Part shown: in pieces, positions 5,365-7,819 of the stretch
Layout of the letters: every line of letters begins with the position of its first letter
How positions within the stretch are numbered: the first letter of the stretch is position 1
Source: Bacteroidota bacterium
GTDB taxonomy: Bacteria; Bacteroidota; Ignavibacteria; Ignavibacteriales; Ignavibacteriaceae
Direction of reading: 5' to 3'
Length of the DNA stretch: 7,819 bases
Assembly: GCA_022567875.1 (NCBI GenBank)
Contig: JADFGB010000036.1
Span: 1-7,819, forward strand
Notes under the pieces: generated by a model
Seen by the model: only the letters and a program-made list of their open reading frames with translations
Told to the model about the DNA's origin: nothing
The model's database searches: none
Made by a program: the position numbers and the translations under genes

Positions 5365-7819
5365 ATGCCTGAGACTAAACCGAAAAAAATAAAAATATTT
5401 AAATTGGCATCAGAGAATAACCTCTCAGCAAAAGAGTTGTTAGAATTTCTCAGCAAGAAAGGACACGATGTAAAATCTATAATGTCCGTTCTTAATGAAG
5501 AAATGATAAAGGATATTTTTGATCATTACAAAAAAGATATTGATAAAGCAGAGAAACATTATAAAAAAATAGCTGAATACAATAAGAAAAAATCTAATAA
5601 AGAAGAAAAGGAAGTATCCATAACTACTATAGAGCCGAAAATTGAAATCAAAGAAGAAAAAGTAGAAGAGAAAAAGGAAGAAATTGTAACTGAAGAAAAA
5701 GAAGAACCTGAAGTAGAAAAACTGAAAGAAGAAAAGATTTTTAAAACTCCTGTAGAAATAGCTAAAGAAAAAGGGTTAAAAGTAATAGGCAAAATTGATC
5801 TTGGAGAGAAAAAAACTATTAAAAAAGAGGACAAAGATTCAAATGATTCATTAACTAAAGCAAAAAAGAAGAAAAAATTAAAAGGTAGAAAAAAGAAAAG
5901 TCAAGATGTTGAACCAGAAGCACCGGTTAAAAAGAAAAAAAGGATAAAGAAATTTGAGATTAATGAAAAAGATGTAAAGGCAGCCATCAGAAAAACAATG
6001 ATGAGAATTGATGATAGCAAACCGACTGCTTCGAGAGCAAGTTATAGAAAGAAAAAAAGAAAAGAACGGGAAGAAGAAGAAGATAAAATACAGGAACAAA
6101 AATCTTTAGAATCTAAAAAAATAATAATTACTGAATTCACTTCAGTAAATGAACTTGCTAATTTAATGGAAGTACCTGTTAGCGATGTAATTGCAAAATG
6201 TATGGAATTAGGTATAATGGTTTCAATAAATCAAAGACTTGATGTTGAAACCATTACGCTTGTAGCAGATGAATTTGAATTTGAAGTTGAATTTGTCGAA
6301 GAATTTACATTTGATATACTTGAAGATACACCTGACGATCCGGATACCCTTGAACCAAGATCTCCTATTGTAACAATAATGGGACATGTTGACCATGGAA
6401 AAACATCCCTGCTTGATTATATAAGAAAAGAAAACGTTGTTGGTGGAGAATCCGGTGGAATTACACAACATATTGGTGCATATAAAGTTGATGCCGGTAA
6501 TGGAAAACATATTGCATTTTTAGATACACCCGGGCATGAAGCTTTTACTGCAATGAGAGCAAGAGGAGCTCAGCTAACTGATATTGTTGTGCTAATAATT
6601 GCAGCTGATGATGCAGTTATGCCCCAAACTGTTGAGGCAATTAATCATGCTCAAGCTGCTAATGTTCCTATTGTAATAGCAATAAATAAAATTGATAAAC
6701 CCGGCGCAAATCCTGAAAAAATCAAACAACAGTTAGCAGATAGAAATATTCTTGTTGAATCATGGGGTGGTAAATACCAGTGTGTTGAAATGTCTGCAAA
6801 GACAGGTGTGAATGTAGAAAGTCTTTTGGAAACAATATTGCTTGAAGCGGAATTATTAGAATTAAAAGCAAATCCAAATAGACCTGCTCGCGGAGTTGTT
6901 GTTGAAGCACAATTAGATAAAGGCAGAGGAATTACAGGAACAATTCTAATACAAAAGGGAACATTAAAAATTGGAGATCCATTTGTTGCAGGTATTTATC
7001 AAGGCAAAGTAAGAGCAATATTTGATGAAAGAGGGAATAAAATTACTGAATCTCCTCCTTCTACACCTGTGCAGGTGCTTGGTTTTGAAGGAACACCACA
7101 AGCGGGTGATACTTTTATAGTTGTTGATACGGAAAGACAAGCAAGAGAAATCGGATTAAAAAGACAACAACTTAAAAGAGAACAGGAACAAAAACAAGTT
7201 CATCATATTACTTTGGATGAAATTGCAAAACAAATTAGTATTGGCGGTGTAAAAGAGCTTCCTCTTATTGTTAAGGGTGATGTAGACGGTTCAATAGAAG
7301 CACTATCTGATTCATTGATGAAACTATCCACTGAAGAAGTTAAAATTAGAGTTATTCATAAAGGAGTTGGTGGAATATCCGAAGGAGATGTTTTACTTGC
7401 TTCTGCCTCAAGTGCTATTATAGTTGGTTTTCAAGTAAGACCAAATTTAAATGCCCGTAAATTAGCAGAAAAAGAAAAAGTGGACATACGACTTTATAAT
7501 GTTATTTATGATGCAATAAATGAAGTTAAATCAGCACTGGAAGGTTTGCTTTCTCCAATAATCTCTGAAGAAGTTACCTCAACTATTGAAGTGAGAGATA
7601 TTTTTAAAGTACCAAAAATTGGCACAGTAGCCGGCTGTTATGTATTAGATGGTAAAGTTACACGCAATAATAAAGTAAGACTAATAAGAGACGGTATTGT
7701 TATTCATCAAGGTGAAATAAATGCCTTGAAGAGATTTAAAGATGATGTAAAAGAAGTAGATGCCGGATATGAATGCGGAATAAGCTTAAATAATTATAAT
7801 GATATAAAAGTCAGTGAGG
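5365..7819 (+). CDS. infB: Translation initiation factor IF-2 (3' end beyond the window)
   Basis: GTPase that places initiator tRNA on the 30S subunit and promotes subunit joining. 818 codons are visible with no stop; by comparison with the family about 20 residues are missing. ATG 5365 is the first available start after the in-frame TAA at 5341-5343. The first IF2_N module is at about 8-55. A Lys/Glu-rich, probably disordered linker (about 65-240) ends in a basic RASYRKKKRKER patch from 224, and a second IF2_N-like module is at about 251-310. The G domain has GHVDHGKT (340-347), GGITQHIGAY (364-373), DTPGHE (387-392), NKID (441-444) and SAKTG (477-481), all intact. Domains II, III and the tRNA-binding C-terminal domain follow, including KGDVDGSIEAL and a late VPKIGTVAGC stretch. 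No strong Shine-Dalgarno is seen. Confidence 0.97.
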   Translation, partial: MPETKPKKIKIFKLASENNLSAKELLEFLSKKGHDVKSIMSVLNEEMIKDIFDHYKKDIDKAEKHYKKIAEYNKKKSNKEEKEVSITTIEPKIEIKEEKVEEKKEEIVTEEKEEPEVEKLKEEKIFKTPVEIAKEKGLKVIGKIDLGEKKTIKKEDKDSNDSLTKAKKKKKLKGRKKKSQDVEPEAPVKKKKRIKKFEINEKDVKAAIRKTMMRIDDSKPTASRASYRKKKRKEREEEEDKIQEQKSLESKKIIITEFTSVNELANLMEVPVSDVIAKCMELGIMVSINQRLDVETITLVADEFEFEVEFVEEFTFDILEDTPDDPDTLEPRSPIVTIMGHVDHGKTSLLDYIRKENVVGGESGGITQHIGAYKVDAGNGKHIAFLDTPGHEAFTAMRARGAQLTDIVVLIIAADDAVMPQTVEAINHAQAANVPIVIAINKIDKPGANPEKIKQQLADRNILVESWGGKYQCVEMSAKTGVNVESLLETILLEAELLELKANPNRPARGVVVEAQLDKGRGITGTILIQKGTLKIGDPFVAGIYQGKVRAIFDERGNKITESPPSTPVQVLGFEGTPQAGDTFIVVDTERQAREIGLKRQQLKREQEQKQVHHITLDEIAKQISIGGVKELPLIVKGDVDGSIEALSDSLMKLSTEEVKIRVIHKGVGGISEGDVLLASASSAIIVGFQVRPNLNARKLAEKEKVDIRLYNVIYDAINEVKSALEGLLSPIISEEVTSTIEVRDIFKVPKIGTVAGCYVLDGKVTRNNKVRLIRDGIVIHQGEINALKRFKDDVKEVDAGYECGISLNNYNDIKVSE

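Noticed and set aside
5211..5456. Minus-strand frame across the nusA-infB junction
   Set aside because: It runs antisense to two certain genes and is a low-complexity, Leu/Ile-rich shadow.
5559..6099. Minus-strand open frames opposite the infB linker, rich in Ser and Phe
   Set aside because: They are the complement of Lys/Glu-rich codons of infB (AAA, GAA read as TTT, TTC), have no start context, and infB is certain on the other strand.
6223..6910. Minus-strand open frames opposite the IF-2 G domain
   Set aside because: They overlap the most conserved, motif-bearing part of infB and show no family features of their own.

Overview
The window is a low-G+C, AT-rich piece of bacterial chromosome. 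Its genes all lie on the + strand, in two blocks separated by about 370 bases. The style suggests the Bacteroidota/Ignavibacteria/Chlorobi neighbourhood: few Shine-Dalgarno sequences, a Lys/Glu-rich IF-2 with a basic linker (residues about 224-233) before a second N-terminal module, a NusA of only 412 residues, and a membrane-anchored multiheme cytochrome beside a probable cytochrome b. An Ignavibacteria-type organism is my best guess. This is inference, since no marker was searched.

Block 1 (1-3259) is the 3' end of a respiratory cluster. It begins inside a membrane protein whose C-terminus resembles the tail of a bc-type cytochrome b subunit. Next is an 844-residue inner-membrane-anchored cytochrome c, with a long coiled coil and eight CXXCH haem sites. 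One base after its stop codon comes a small lipoprotein cytochrome c with one haem site. Together they look like the electron-output side of a quinol:cytochrome c oxidoreductase: quinol oxidised at the b subunit, electrons passed along the octahaem protein and perhaps on to the lipoprotein. Two haem domains have lost the expected distal Met: Glu821 in the octahaem protein and Cys105 in the lipoprotein.

The gap (3260-3626) has no confident gene. It contains a possible decayed, frameshifted reading frame (about 3268-3497), two overlapping dyads that share one arm (3505-3532), a candidate Bacteroidota-type promoter (3556-3587), and a perfect 7-bp hairpin with a T tract that ends right at the rimP start codon.

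Block 2 (3627-7819) is the conserved rimP-nusA-infB operon: a ribosome maturation factor, a transcription elongation/termination factor and translation initiation factor IF-2. infB runs off the right edge, with roughly the last 20 codons missing. The block is ordinary housekeeping apart from the hairpin at its 5' end.

I found no CRISPR array, tRNA, rRNA, insertion sequence or defence system. The points most worth a second look are the octahaem/lipoprotein pair with altered haem ligands and the structured leader next to the rimP start.
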